From Halorientalis persicus (lineage in GTDB: Archaea; Halobacteriota; Halobacteria; Halobacteriales; Haloarculaceae): a DNA stretch of 38,648 nt. Of this stretch, positions 24,388-32,261 are shown in pieces. The stretch lies in contig NZ_FOCX01000029.1 of NCBI RefSeq assembly GCF_900110215.1, forward strand, positions 1 through 38,648, in the 5' to 3' direction. A model generated the notes under the pieces. The model was not told where the DNA came from. It was given only the letters and a program-made list of their open reading frames with translations, and made no database searches. The stretch's first letter is position 1; every line of letters begins with the position of its first letter. The translations under genes and the position numbers were made by a program.

Positions 24388-24972
24388 ATGAGCGCGAAAT
24401 CCGCGGCGGCGAAGGTACCCGGTGCGCTGTCGGGGCTCAAACGCCGTGGGGGTGGAATCCTCGTCGTTGGTGGAACCGACGGACAGCGACGGCTCTGTGG
24501 CCGGTTACTGGGGTCCTCCGAGCGGGAGCGAGTCGTCGTCGAGGCGACGGATTGCAGTCTGACGGCGGACTGTCCACACGAGGCGGCGGTGGTGCAGGGA
24601 CGGCCGGCCCAGCCCACAGCCTGCCGGGCCGGCGCAGTCCTGCAGTCGTCGTCGCTGGCCGACCGGGTGACCGAGGCCATCGACGTACACGGTCAGGGTC
24701 TAGCACCGGCGGAGTTGCGTGTCTGTCTCGGCCCGGTCGCGCCGGACACGCTCCAGTCCAGGTCGGTGTTTCTCGACGCCGTCCTCGAGGAGCTCGCCCG
24801 GACGAACGCGCTCGGTCACGTCCACGTCTCCGAGCCCTACGAGAGCGATCTCGTCCGCCGGCTGGAACCCCGCTTCGACGCCATCGTGGAAGTCCAAGAC
24901 GAGCCGCGACACCGACAGCGCTGGCACTTCCCCGACCACGGGGTCACTACCGACTGGATCGATTTAGGCTAA
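24388..24972 (+). CDS. Haloarchaeal RecA/KaiC-like degenerate NTPase-fold protein
   Basis: 194 residues starting MSAKSAAAKVPGALSGLKRRGGGILVVGGT. The opening hydrophobic strand ILVVGGTDGQRR sits where a P-loop would be, but no GxxxxGK(S/T) is present. Later segments LRVCLGPVAPDTLQSRSVFLDAVLEELARTNALGHVHVSEPY and FDAIVEVQDEPRHRQRWHFPDHGVTTDWIDLG resemble KaiC/RecA-superfamily proteins found in many haloarchaeal paralogues, often near signalling genes. The missing Walker A makes ATP hydrolysis unlikely. Role unknown. Confidence 0.65.
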   Translation: MSAKSAAAKVPGALSGLKRRGGGILVVGGTDGQRRLCGRLLGSSERERVVVEATDCSLTADCPHEAAVVQGRPAQPTACRAGAVLQSSSLADRVTEAIDVHGQGLAPAELRVCLGPVAPDTLQSRSVFLDAVLEELARTNALGHVHVSEPYESDLVRRLEPRFDAIVEVQDEPRHRQRWHFPDHGVTTDWIDLG

Positions 24973-24979
24973 CCAAAAC

Positions 24980-25004
24980 CCTTTTAGATTTAGGCCCGCC
25001 TAAG
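24980..25004 (+). promoter_or_regulatory. Iron-box-like palindrome at the promoter of the 56-aa gene
   Basis: TTAGGC at 24990-24995 and GCCTAA at 24998-25003 are exact inverted half-sites with a 2-bp centre, the same half-sites as in the perfect palindrome at 14601. The AT-rich CTTTTAGATT (24981-24990) is the probable TATA box, 23-32 bp from the ATG at 25013. The palindrome therefore sits between TATA and transcription start, where a bound repressor would block initiation. Confidence 0.7.
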
Positions 25005-25012
25005 GTCAGTCA

Positions 25013-25183
25013 ATGAGTCACGCGCCGGACACCGTCGACGACGCCGAGGCGACGGCCGACCCGGAAGACGATGCACCACTGATCAAGAGCCACAGGGCGA
25101 CCGACGAACGCACTGTGTTCACCGAGGACGGGAACACCGACGGCTGGATCGCGACGGATCTTACCGTCGAGTGCGAAGAATAA
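25013..25183 (+). CDS. 56-residue acidic haloarchaeal protein under an iron-box-like operator
   Basis: An ATG at 25013 opens a 56-codon frame ending TAA at 25181-25183. The protein begins MSHAPDTVDDAEATADP and ends DGNTDGWIATDLTVECEE. The RTVFTEDGNTDGWIATDLTVE segment looks like a small beta-structured unit seen in short haloarchaeal conserved proteins; I do not know the function. Support for reality: a TATA box at the leaderless distance, the palindromic operator, high acidity and codon use like its neighbours. Being short and operator-controlled, it could be an iron-responsive small protein. Confidence 0.7.
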   Translation: MSHAPDTVDDAEATADPEDDAPLIKSHRATDERTVFTEDGNTDGWIATDLTVECEE

Positions 25184-25232
25184 AACTGGATTTTCGCCGC
25201 ACGACTCGACGCGTTTCTCGGGCCGACCGGTT

Positions 25233-25778
25233 CTACTCGGCGCTCGTGTCGACCACGAGGGTGTCGTCTTCGAGGTAGTGGTCGAGGTGGTGAGCGTCGT
25301 CTTCGGTCTCGACGAGGATCTCACGCAGGATCTCGGCGGTAGCGTGATCGCCGAGTTCGGTCGCGAGTTCGATGTGCTCCCGGAGGTTCTCGATAATGTC
25401 GCCGTAGATCTCCAGGTCGTTTTTCAGTGAGGTGCGGATCGGGTACACGTCGCCGTCCTCGTGGGAGACGCCGGCCCGCTCCGAGAGGTTTGGCATACTC
25501 GCGACGGGCGTCCCGCCGATGGCCTGGAGACGCTCGGCGATCTCGTCGGCCGCGGCCTCGACGTTCTCGGCGGCCTCACCGAGGAAGATGTGGAGGTCGC
25601 GGAACTCCGCCCCCTCGACGTTCCAGTGGTGTTTGCGAAGCTGATGGTACAGAACGTACGCGTCCGCGAGGTCGTCGTTGAGCGCCTCGACGATCTGTTC
25701 CGCTTTCTCCTGGTCGAGCTGTAGCGCGTTCTCCTCGACTTCACCGAACTCTTTCCGGACAGTTTTCTCAGTGCTCAT
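25233..25778 (-). CDS. dpsA: DpsA ferritin-like iron-storage/DNA-protection protein
   Basis: 181 residues from the ATG at 25778, almost the length of Halobacterium DpsA. The Dps signature is clear: LRKHHWNVEGAEFRDLHIFL (48-67) followed by EAAENVEAAADEIAERLQAIGG. It includes His51 and nearby acidic residues that form the inter-subunit ferroxidase site. It forms a dodecameric shell that oxidises Fe(II) with peroxide and stores iron, protecting DNA. The promoter region carries three copies of the iron-box-like element plus a TATA box at 25803-25811, so iron control at transcription is strongly suggested. A longer upstream frame is spurious. Confidence 0.95.
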   Translation of the reverse strand: MSTEKTVRKEFGEVEENALQLDQEKAEQIVEALNDDLADAYVLYHQLRKHHWNVEGAEFRDLHIFLGEAAENVEAAADEIAERLQAIGGTPVASMPNLSERAGVSHEDGDVYPIRTSLKNDLEIYGDIIENLREHIELATELGDHATAEILREILVETEDDAHHLDHYLEDDTLVVDTSAE

Positions 25779-25802
25779 CTCGTGTAGAGAGTGGTTCCGC
25801 GG

Positions 25803-25868
25803 TATCATAAACTTTGGGTTCGCAAAACTATTTTTCGTAACCCAAAAGCCAATTTTGGCGAGCCGAAA
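25803..25868 (-). promoter_or_regulatory. dpsA promoter with three iron-box-like elements
   Basis: On the minus strand GTTTATGATACC places a TATA box at about 25803-25811, 25-33 bp from the dpsA ATG. Immediately upstream are three related elements (plus-strand reading): TTTGGGTTCGCAAAA at 25813-25827, TTTTTCGTAACCCAAAA at 25831-25847 and TTTTGGCGAGCCGAAA at 25853-25868. The first two are inverted copies of one another; the third is a near-perfect palindrome TTTTGGC-GA-GCCGAAA. All sites lie on the upstream (BRE) side of the TATA box, unlike the repressor-type positions at 14601 and 24990, which would fit activation rather than repression. Confidence 0.65.
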
Positions 25869-25879
25869 CCCGGGGACAC

Positions 25880-26251
25880 TCAGGAGCGGCTCAGGACCAT
25901 CGCTCGTTCGTCCTCGCCGATACTGGCGCCCGTTTCCCGTCGACACTGTTCCTCGTGGGCGTCCAGTACGGCGTGGAGGTCCGCCTCGGCGATGTCGAGC
26001 GCGTCGGCGAACTCGTCCCAGACGTGCGCGCGGAGGCGCAAGAAGTAGGTGTCGTCCGTTCGCTGGAGGACTGGCTGTTCGTGGAACTGCGAGCGCCACT
26101 CGTAGACGATGTTCTCGACACCCGGATTGTCCCGGATCTGTTGCTGGTGACGAGCCAGCAGGTCCCGGAGCGCCGCCTCGTCGAGGTCGTGGCGGCCGGC
26201 GACCGTAGCGAGCAGGTCGTCGTCGAAGGGGTCGAGCGAATCCCCGGTCAT
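25880..26251 (-). CDS. Haloarchaeal conserved hypothetical protein
   Basis: 123 residues from the ATG at 26251 (MTGDSLDPFDDDLL). Largely helical with the pattern LLATVAGRHDLDEAALRDLLARHQQQIRDNPGVENIVYEWRSQFHEQPVLQRTDDTY..., then HVWDEFADALDIAEADLHAVLDAHEEQ. No signal peptide or membrane segment. It resembles short haloarchaeal proteins of unknown function; I cannot assign a role. It lies upstream of dpsA on the same strand, and its stop at 25880 is only 12 bp from the dpsA iron-box cluster, so read-through into dpsA is possible. Confidence 0.7.
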   Translation of the reverse strand: MTGDSLDPFDDDLLATVAGRHDLDEAALRDLLARHQQQIRDNPGVENIVYEWRSQFHEQPVLQRTDDTYFLRLRAHVWDEFADALDIAEADLHAVLDAHEEQCRRETGASIGEDERAMVLSRS

Positions 26252-26339
26252 CGTTTCAACGAGGAACGGCAGGGGCAAAAACACCGTCGCCGAGGGGCGG
26301 GTCCGATAGGTTCATTCCCACGGGACCGAACCGAGTGGT

Positions 26340-26933
26340 ATGTGCGCTTGTTTCGCTCGCGACTCCTGGCGGTACGCGGCACCCCCCGCGGTCGTGGGGC
26401 TCTTTCTGTTGCCGTTCTCGCTGGTCGGCGCGGCCGTCGCCTTCCTCGCTGGCGGCGCGGCCCTCGGGTTCCACCGCGACCCGGATCGCAGCCCGCCGGG
26501 GGACGGCCTCCTCGCACCAGCGGACGGGACAGTCTCGGTCGTCCGCGAGGCGGACGGCCGTCTCCGACTCGGCGTGTTCATGAACCTGACCGACGTGCAC
26601 GTCAACCGCGCCCCCCTGGCCGGAACCGTCGAAGACGTGACTCACTCCCCCGGCAAGCACTGGCCGGCGTTCACGAAAGAATCCGACCGTAACGAGAAGG
26701 TCCATATCGAATTCGAGGAGTACACCGTCGTCCTGATCGCGGGGGCAGTCGCGCGGCGAATCCACCCCTACGTGGAACCGGGCGACTCCGTCGAACGCGG
26801 ACAGCGGATCGGGCACATCTCCTTCTCCAGTCGCGTGGACGTGATCATGCCCGAAGGCGTCGAACGCGAGGACCTCCGAGTCGAGAAAGGCGAGACAGTC
26901 AGGGCCGGCGAGACACAACTGGTGGCGGAGTAG
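26340..26933 (+). CDS. Phosphatidylserine/archaetidylserine decarboxylase
   Basis: 197 residues, the short one-domain PSD form. Two N-terminal hydrophobic stretches (13-45) anchor it in the membrane. LLAPADGTVS (57-66), MNLTDVHVNRAPLAG (81-95) and SPGKHWPAF (103-111) are family signatures. The enzyme self-cleaves and turns a serine into a pyruvoyl group, then decarboxylates archaetidylserine to archaetidylethanolamine. In haloarchaea this lipid step has been tied to archaeosortase-dependent protein anchoring. The cleavage motif reads SFSSRVDV (161-168) instead of the usual (L/F)GS(T/R): Ser163 replaces Gly and Ser164 would be the pyruvoyl precursor. No synthase partner is adjacent. Confidence 0.9.
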   Translation: MCACFARDSWRYAAPPAVVGLFLLPFSLVGAAVAFLAGGAALGFHRDPDRSPPGDGLLAPADGTVSVVREADGRLRLGVFMNLTDVHVNRAPLAGTVEDVTHSPGKHWPAFTKESDRNEKVHIEFEEYTVVLIAGAVARRIHPYVEPGDSVERGQRIGHISFSSRVDVIMPEGVEREDLRVEKGETVRAGETQLVAE

Positions 26934-26945
26934 CCGGTTTCCCGA

Positions 26946-26955
26946 ACTATATCCG
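26946..26955 (+). promoter_or_regulatory. TATA box of the acyl-CoA synthetase operon
   Basis: AACTATATCC lies 24-33 bp before the ATG at 26979. This is the leaderless distance and argues that translation starts at this ATG rather than the in-frame GTG at 26961, which would then sit before the transcription start. Confidence 0.55.
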
Positions 26956-26978
26956 TCGGGGTGGTCAACCTCGACACG

Positions 26979-29084
26979 ATGGGCGAGCTAGCTACGATGT
27001 TCGCGCCCGACCGGGTAGCGGTCGTGGGCGCGACCGAAAGCGAAGGATCAGTCGGCCGCGCCATCACGTCGAACCTCGCCGCCGACTTCGACGGTGAGGT
27101 GGTCCCCGTCAATCCCAACGCCGACACCGTCCTCGGTCTCCAGTGCTACGAGGACATCGGCGCGGTGCCGGGGACCGTCGACGTGGCAGTGGTCGTGGTG
27201 CCGGCATCCATCGCCGTGGACGTGGTCGAGAGTTGTGGCGAGACCGGCGTCGAGAACGTGGTCGTCATCACGGCCGGATTCAGCGAGGCCGGGAGTGACG
27301 GGGCGAGTCGCGAGCGCCGCCTCCGAGAGGTCGCCGACGAGTACGACCTCAACGTCGTCGGACCCAACAGTTTGGGAATCATGAGTACCGAGGTCGGGAT
27401 GAACGCGACGTTCGGCCCGGAGAACGCCCAGCCCGGTCCGATCTCGTTCATGAGTCAGTCCGGCGCGTTCGTCACGGCAGTGCTGGACTGGGCCAACGAC
27501 CGCGACGTGGGGTTCAAAGACATCGTCTCCCTGGGCAACAAGGCGGTGCTGGACGAACGCCACTTCGTCGCCGAGTGGGGCGACGATCCGGGGACTGACG
27601 TGATCCTGGCCTACCTGGAGGGCATCGAGAACGGCGGGCAGTTCATCCAGACCGCCCGCGAGGTCACCCAGGACACGCCGATCCTGATGGTCAAATCGGG
27701 CCGCACTGAGGCCGGGGCCTCGGCCGCAGCGTCACACACGGGAACGATGGCCGGCAGCGAACGCGCCTACGAGGCCGGCCTGGAACAGGCCGGCGTCCTC
27801 CGGGTCGAGACGGTCCAGGAGCTGTTCGACTACGCCGGCATCCTCTCGGGGCAACCCCTCCCCGAGGCCGACGGTGTCGCCATCGTCACCAACGCCGGCG
27901 GCCCGGGCGTCATGACGACCGACGCTATCGGAGACTCCGACCTCGATTTGGCCTCGTTCTCGAACGAGACCATCGACAGCCTCACGGAAGCCCTGCCCGC
28001 GGGCGCGAACGTCTACAACCCCATCGACGTGATCGGGGACGCGGACGTGGAGCGGTTCCGGGAAGCCATCGAAATTACGCTGGCGGACCCGAACGTCGGC
28101 GCGGCCATCGTGATGGCCTGCCCGACGGCCACGCTGACGTTCGACGAACTGGCCGAAGCGACCGTCGAGTTACAGGCCGAGTACGAGACGCCCGTGGCGG
28201 CGTCGCTGATGGGCGGGGACTCGACGCGGGCGGCCCAGTCGATCCTCTCGGAGGCCGGGATTCCGACGTACTTCGACCCGGCACGGGCGGTCCGGAGTCT
28301 CGACGCGCTCAGGGAGTTCCGCGAGATTCAGGCCCGCGAGTACGCCGAACCCGTCGAGTTCGACGTGGATCACGAACGCGCCCGCGAGGTGCTCGAATCC
28401 GCCAAGCGCCGGGACACCAACAGCCTCGGCGTCGAGGCGATGGATCTGCTCGACGCCTACGGCATCCCGACACCCGAAGGCGAGATCGTCGACGGGGAGA
28501 CGGAGGCCCGCGAGGCCGCCGAGCGGATCGACGACGGGGACGGCGTCGTGATGAAGATCGTCAGCCCGGACATCCTCCACAAGTCCGACATCGGCGGCGT
28601 CGAGGTCGGCGTCCCGGCCGAGGAGGTGGCCGACACCTACGAGGATCTGGTCACCCGGGCGCGCAACTACCAGTCCGACGCGACCATTCTGGGCGTCCAG
28701 ATTCAGGAGATGCTGGATTTAGACGCCGCGACCGAGACCATCGTGGGCATGAACCGCGACCCGCAGTTCGGCCCGCTGGTGCTGTTCGGGCTGGGCGGTA
28801 TCTTCGTGGAAGTGCTGGAAGACACCACGGTGAAGGTCGCGCCGGTCAGCGAACCCGAGGCGGCGTCGATGGTCGACGAGATCGAGTCCGCGCCGCTGTT
28901 GCGGGGGGCACGAGGTCGGGACCCGGTCGACGAGGCCGGCGTCGTCGAGACCATCCAGCGCCTCTCACAGCTGGTGACGGACTTCCCCGCGATACTGGAA
29001 CTGGACATCAACCCGCTCGTCGCGACGCCCGACGGCGTCTCGGCGGTCGACGTGCGACTCACTATCGATCAGGAGCAACTATGA
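26979..29084 (+). CDS. acd: ADP-forming acetyl/acyl-CoA synthetase, fused alpha-beta
   Basis: 701 residues from the ATG at 26979. The N-terminal CoA-binding Rossmann domain (FAPDRVAVVGATESEGSVGRA, 8-28) leads to a succinyl-CoA-ligase-like domain with SGAF and the phospho-histidine loop at His253 (AASHTGTMAG). After a linker, a C-terminal ATP-grasp domain follows (GVVMKIVSPDILHKSDIGGVEVGV ...). The enzyme converts acetyl-CoA, ADP and phosphate to acetate, ATP and CoA, the main archaeal route for energy from acetyl-CoA, or activates organic acids in reverse. The gene overlaps the next by four bases. Substrate preference (acetyl or branched/aryl) cannot be read from sequence. Confidence 0.93.
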   Translation: MGELATMFAPDRVAVVGATESEGSVGRAITSNLAADFDGEVVPVNPNADTVLGLQCYEDIGAVPGTVDVAVVVVPASIAVDVVESCGETGVENVVVITAGFSEAGSDGASRERRLREVADEYDLNVVGPNSLGIMSTEVGMNATFGPENAQPGPISFMSQSGAFVTAVLDWANDRDVGFKDIVSLGNKAVLDERHFVAEWGDDPGTDVILAYLEGIENGGQFIQTAREVTQDTPILMVKSGRTEAGASAAASHTGTMAGSERAYEAGLEQAGVLRVETVQELFDYAGILSGQPLPEADGVAIVTNAGGPGVMTTDAIGDSDLDLASFSNETIDSLTEALPAGANVYNPIDVIGDADVERFREAIEITLADPNVGAAIVMACPTATLTFDELAEATVELQAEYETPVAASLMGGDSTRAAQSILSEAGIPTYFDPARAVRSLDALREFREIQAREYAEPVEFDVDHERAREVLESAKRRDTNSLGVEAMDLLDAYGIPTPEGEIVDGETEAREAAERIDDGDGVVMKIVSPDILHKSDIGGVEVGVPAEEVADTYEDLVTRARNYQSDATILGVQIQEMLDLDAATETIVGMNRDPQFGPLVLFGLGGIFVEVLEDTTVKVAPVSEPEAASMVDEIESAPLLRGARGRDPVDEAGVVETIQRLSQLVTDFPAILELDINPLVATPDGVSAVDVRLTIDQEQL

Positions 29085-30148
29085 ACCCGCTACTCGTCAG
29101 TTCGACCGAGGCAAGTACAGGCAAGACGGCTGTCGCGCTCGCGCTGGCCCGCCACGCCGCCGACGGAGGCAAGTCGGTCGGCTACATGAAACCGAAGGGC
29201 ACCCGCCTGCAAAGCGCCGTCGGGAAGACGCTCGACCAGGATCCGATGCTGGCCCGCGAGATTCTCGATCTGGACGAACAGATGCACGAGATGGAGCCCA
29301 TCGTCTACTCGCCGACCTTCGTCCAGGAAGTCGTCCGCGGCCGCGAGGACCTCGACGCCCTCCACGAGAGCGTCACGGACAATTACGAGCGGATCGCCGA
29401 AGACAAAGACGCCGTCGTGATCGAGGGGGCCGGCGAGTACCGGACCGGCGGCATCATCGATCTGACCGATCCGGACCTGGCGGACCTGCTCGACGCTCGC
29501 GTCCTGTTGCTCGCGGACTACGACGAACCCTCGGATCTCGACGACGTGCTGGCGGCGGCCGACGCCTTCGGCGAGCGACTCGGTGGCGTCCTGTTCAACG
29601 GCGTCTCGGACGACGAGTTCGACGAACTCACAGAGGACGCGATCCCGTTCCTGACGGAACGCGACGTGACGGTCTTCGGCGCGATCCCACAGGTACAGGA
29701 ACTCTCCGGTGTCACTGTCGCCGAACTCGCTGAAGAGCTAGGCGCAGACGTACTCACCAGCGATGCCCCGGCAGACGCGTACGTGGAACGGTTCCTCGTC
29801 GGCGCGATGGGCCGGGACGCCGCGCTCTCGGGGTTCCGCCGGGCACGCGAGGCGGCGGTCATCACCGGCGGCGACCGATCGGACATCCAGACCGCCGCGC
29901 TCGGCGCACCCGGCGTCAAGTGCCTCCTGCTCACCGGGGGGCATCGTCCGAGCGGCGCGGTCGTCGGTCGCGCCGAGGAAGCGGAAAAACCCATCCTGCT
30001 CGTGCAGGGTGACACCCGGACGACTATCGATCGCGCCGAGTCGATCATCCGGAGCGGCCGAACTCGCGACCCCGAGACCGTCGAGCGAATGGGCCGCCTG
30101 CTGGCTGACGCCGTCGATCTGGACGCGCTGTTGGCCCTCGGCGACTGA
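29081..30148 (+). CDS. Phosphotransacetylase-family P-loop protein (BioD-like domain plus DRTGG)
   Basis: 355 residues. It opens MNPLLVSSTEASTGKTAVALALA, a dethiobiotin-synthetase-like P-loop (STEASTGKT, 8-16), then KPKGT and VIEGAGEYRTGGIIDLTD, the BioD-type switch region. The C-terminal ~130 residues resemble the DRTGG domain that precedes the catalytic domain in long bacterial phosphotransacetylases, here with the motif ITGGDRSDIQTAAL; the catalytic PTA domain itself is absent. The ATG overlaps the acd stop (ATGA), so it is produced with the acetate-forming synthetase. A role sensing or tuning acetyl-CoA/acetate flux is inferred from this pairing. Confidence 0.82.
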   Translation: MNPLLVSSTEASTGKTAVALALARHAADGGKSVGYMKPKGTRLQSAVGKTLDQDPMLAREILDLDEQMHEMEPIVYSPTFVQEVVRGREDLDALHESVTDNYERIAEDKDAVVIEGAGEYRTGGIIDLTDPDLADLLDARVLLLADYDEPSDLDDVLAAADAFGERLGGVLFNGVSDDEFDELTEDAIPFLTERDVTVFGAIPQVQELSGVTVAELAEELGADVLTSDAPADAYVERFLVGAMGRDAALSGFRRAREAAVITGGDRSDIQTAALGAPGVKCLLLTGGHRPSGAVVGRAEEAEKPILLVQGDTRTTIDRAESIIRSGRTRDPETVERMGRLLADAVDLDALLALGD

Positions 30149-30223
30149 CACGCAGCTTTCGAGCATTTATCTCCGAAATATAAAGACTGTAGGTTTATAC
30201 AGATTCGCGCCTAACCGATGTCT

Positions 30224-30270
30224 GGAGCCAGTTGGCTCCGTAGTGTCACACGCCGGGGGCACACGCCCCC
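30224..30270. terminator. Two hairpins between convergent genes, possible bidirectional terminator
   Basis: GGAGCCA-GT-TGGCTCC at 30224-30239 is a 7-bp stem with a 2-base centre. GGGGGC-ACAC-GCCCCC at 30255-30270 is a 6-bp GC stem with a 4-base loop, followed by TGGTTT. They sit in the 161-bp gap between the rightward acd operon and the leftward biotin operon, the position expected for terminators of both. The gap also contains AT-rich TTTATCTCCGAAATATAAAG (30167-30186). No gene is seen. Confidence 0.4.
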
Positions 30271-30309
30271 TGGTTTCCCTGTACGATCGACCGACGAGCG
30301 ACAGCGCCG

Positions 30310-30996
30310 TCACTCCCTCGGGAACACCGAGCGCGACAGGTGGTTGGCGACACCAGCCACCGCATCACTGGGTTCCGTCAGCGAGAGCGGCGGCACCGTC
30401 TCGATGGACACACCGGTCATCCCGGCTATCACGTCCGGATTGGTCCGTTCCGCGGTCGTCTCGCCCGCGTACTCGTTGAGAACGACGCCAGCGACCGGAA
30501 CGCCCCGTGCCCGAAGGGTCTCGACGGTCAGCGCCGTGTGATTGAGCGTTCCGAGTCCCGAACGAGCGACGACGAGCGCGGGCACGTCGAGATCGGCCAC
30601 GAGATCGACGACCTCCCGGCCGCCCGCCAGCGGGACACGAAGACCACCGATCCCCTCGACCACGCCGACCGCGGCGTCGGCGAGGGCGTCGCGACACTCC
30701 GACAGGATGGACTCGTAGGAGAGATCTACGTCGGCCTGTTCGGCGGCGACGGCGGGCGCGAGTGCTGGCTCCAGCCGTCGGAGGCAGGTCGCGGCCGCGT
30801 CGTCGCCACAGGCCTCGGCGACGAAGCCGGCGTCGTCGTCCGGCGGAAAGCCGGTCTGGCAGGGTTTCACCGCGCGGGCGTCGACGCCGGATTCGCGGAG
30901 CCAGCCGACCAGGCCCGCGGTGACGACGGTCTTGCCGACCCCGGTGTCCGTGCCGACGACGGCAAAGTCGGTGATGTCGTCGAATTCGTCGCTCAT
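30310..30996 (-). CDS. bioD: Dethiobiotin synthetase
   Basis: 228 residues from the ATG at 30996; longer frames upstream lie within bioF. The P-loop is GTDTGVGKT (15-23), followed by AVKPCQTG with the substrate-binding Lys and Thr, and EGIGGLRVPL corresponding to the EGAGG magnesium/CO2 site. It carboxylates diaminopelargonate using ATP and CO2 to close the ureido ring of dethiobiotin. Last gene of the leftward bioB-bioU-bioF-bioD operon; its ATG overlaps the bioF stop (ATGA). Confidence 0.94.
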   Translation of the reverse strand: MSDEFDDITDFAVVGTDTGVGKTVVTAGLVGWLRESGVDARAVKPCQTGFPPDDDAGFVAEACGDDAAATCLRRLEPALAPAVAAEQADVDLSYESILSECRDALADAAVGVVEGIGGLRVPLAGGREVVDLVADLDVPALVVARSGLGTLNHTALTVETLRARGVPVAGVVLNEYAGETTAERTNPDVIAGMTGVSIETVPPLSLTEPSDAVAGVANHLSRSVFPRE

Positions 30997-32261
30997 ACCA
31001 GCCCCAGCTCCCGACCGGCCTCGCGAAACGCCGCGAGACAGCGGTCGATTTCGTCCTCGGTGTGGGTCGCCATCGGCGCGACGCGGATGCGACTCGTCCC
31101 CTCCGGGACCGTCGGCGGCCGGATGCCGGGGGCGACGATGTCGTGACTCCGAAGGCGGTCGTCCAGCGCCATCGCGTCGTCGCGGTCGCCGACCACGACC
31201 GGGCAGATCTGCGTCTCGCCCCAGACCTCGTACCCGGCGTCCTCCAGACCGTCCCGGAGACGGGCCACGTTCTCCCAGAGCCGTTCGCGGTGGGCGTCGT
31301 CTTCCCGAGCGATCCGGAGAGCTTCGCGGGCCGCGCCCGCCGCGGGCGGCGCGAGCCCCGTCGAGAAGACGAACGACCGCGCGGCGTTCAGCAGGTGGTC
31401 GATCAGCGCCTCGCTCCCCGCGACGTAGCCGCCCTGGCTCCCCAGCGCTTTCGAGAGCGTACCCATCTGGACGTGGACGCGATCCGAGAGTCCCGCACGC
31501 TGGACGATGCCCCCGCCGCCCCCGTAGAGCCCGGTCGCGTGCGCTTCGTCGACCATCAGCCACGCGCCGAAGGACTCGACCACGTCACAGATCGGTTCGA
31601 GGGGGGCCACGTCACCGTCCATGCTGAACACCGAATCCGTGAGGACGAGCCAGGACTCGCCGGCGTCGCCCGTAGCCGCCGGACCGTTCGCCGCCCGTTC
31701 GGCCATCTTCGCCCGCAAGTCCGACGGATCGCAGTGGTCGTACACCACCGTCTCCGCGCGGGCCTGCCGACAGCCGTCGACGATACTCGCGTGGTTGAGT
31801 GCGTCCGAGAACACCACGTCGGGAGAGAGCGCCGAGATTACGCCGACGTTGGTAGCGTATCCCGACGAGAATACCAGCGCGCGCTCGGCGTTCTTGGCGT
31901 CGGCCAGGTCCCGCTCCAGCGCGCGGTGGGCCGGCGTGTCGCCGGTCACGAGCCGGCTCGCGCCCGCGCCGGTTCCGACCTCGCGTGCGGTCTCGGCCGC
32001 CGCTCGCTGGACGCGCTCGTCGCCGGCCAGCCCGAGGTAGTCGTTCGCGGCGAAGAGCAGTTGCTCGGGGCCGTCGAAGACCGGCTCGTCGGCACCCGGA
32101 TCGTCAGCGATTGGGCTACGCCCCCTCACCGCCGCGATGGGCGTGAGCTCCCGCCGGAGGCCGCGCTGATCGCGCTCGGCGAGCCGGCCGGCGGGGTCGA
32201 ATCCACGGTCGCCGGTTCCGCGCCGCTCCTCGCGCTCGTCGAGTGAGGCGTCGCTGGCCAT
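30993..32261 (-). CDS. bioF: 8-amino-7-oxononanoate synthase
   Basis: 422 residues, PLP fold type I alpha-oxoamine synthase. DEAH at 238-241 contacts the cofactor ring, and Lys271 in TLSKALGSQGGY forms the Schiff base. SDALNHASIVDG (152-163) and the C-terminal GTSRIRVAPMATHTEDEID are family marks that also occur in KBL/ALAS relatives. Neighbouring biotin genes settle the BioF identity. It joins pimeloyl-CoA or pimeloyl-ACP to alanine. An extra ~35-residue acidic N-terminal segment is present. The start overlaps the upstream stop by one base (TGATG), implying coupled translation. Confidence 0.93.
   Translation of the reverse strand: MASDASLDEREERRGTGDRGFDPAGRLAERDQRGLRRELTPIAAVRGRSPIADDPGADEPVFDGPEQLLFAANDYLGLAGDERVQRAAAETAREVGTGAGASRLVTGDTPAHRALERDLADAKNAERALVFSSGYATNVGVISALSPDVVFSDALNHASIVDGCRQARAETVVYDHCDPSDLRAKMAERAANGPAATGDAGESWLVLTDSVFSMDGDVAPLEPICDVVESFGAWLMVDEAHATGLYGGGGGIVQRAGLSDRVHVQMGTLSKALGSQGGYVAGSEALIDHLLNAARSFVFSTGLAPPAAGAAREALRIAREDDAHRERLWENVARLRDGLEDAGYEVWGETQICPVVVGDRDDAMALDDRLRSHDIVAPGIRPPTVPEGTSRIRVAPMATHTEDEIDRCLAAFREAGRELGLV

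Noticed and set aside
26961-26978. GTG start for the acyl-CoA synthetase
   Set aside because: The TATA box at 26946-26955 implies transcription begins after this GTG; the ATG at 26979 gives the normal family N-terminus.
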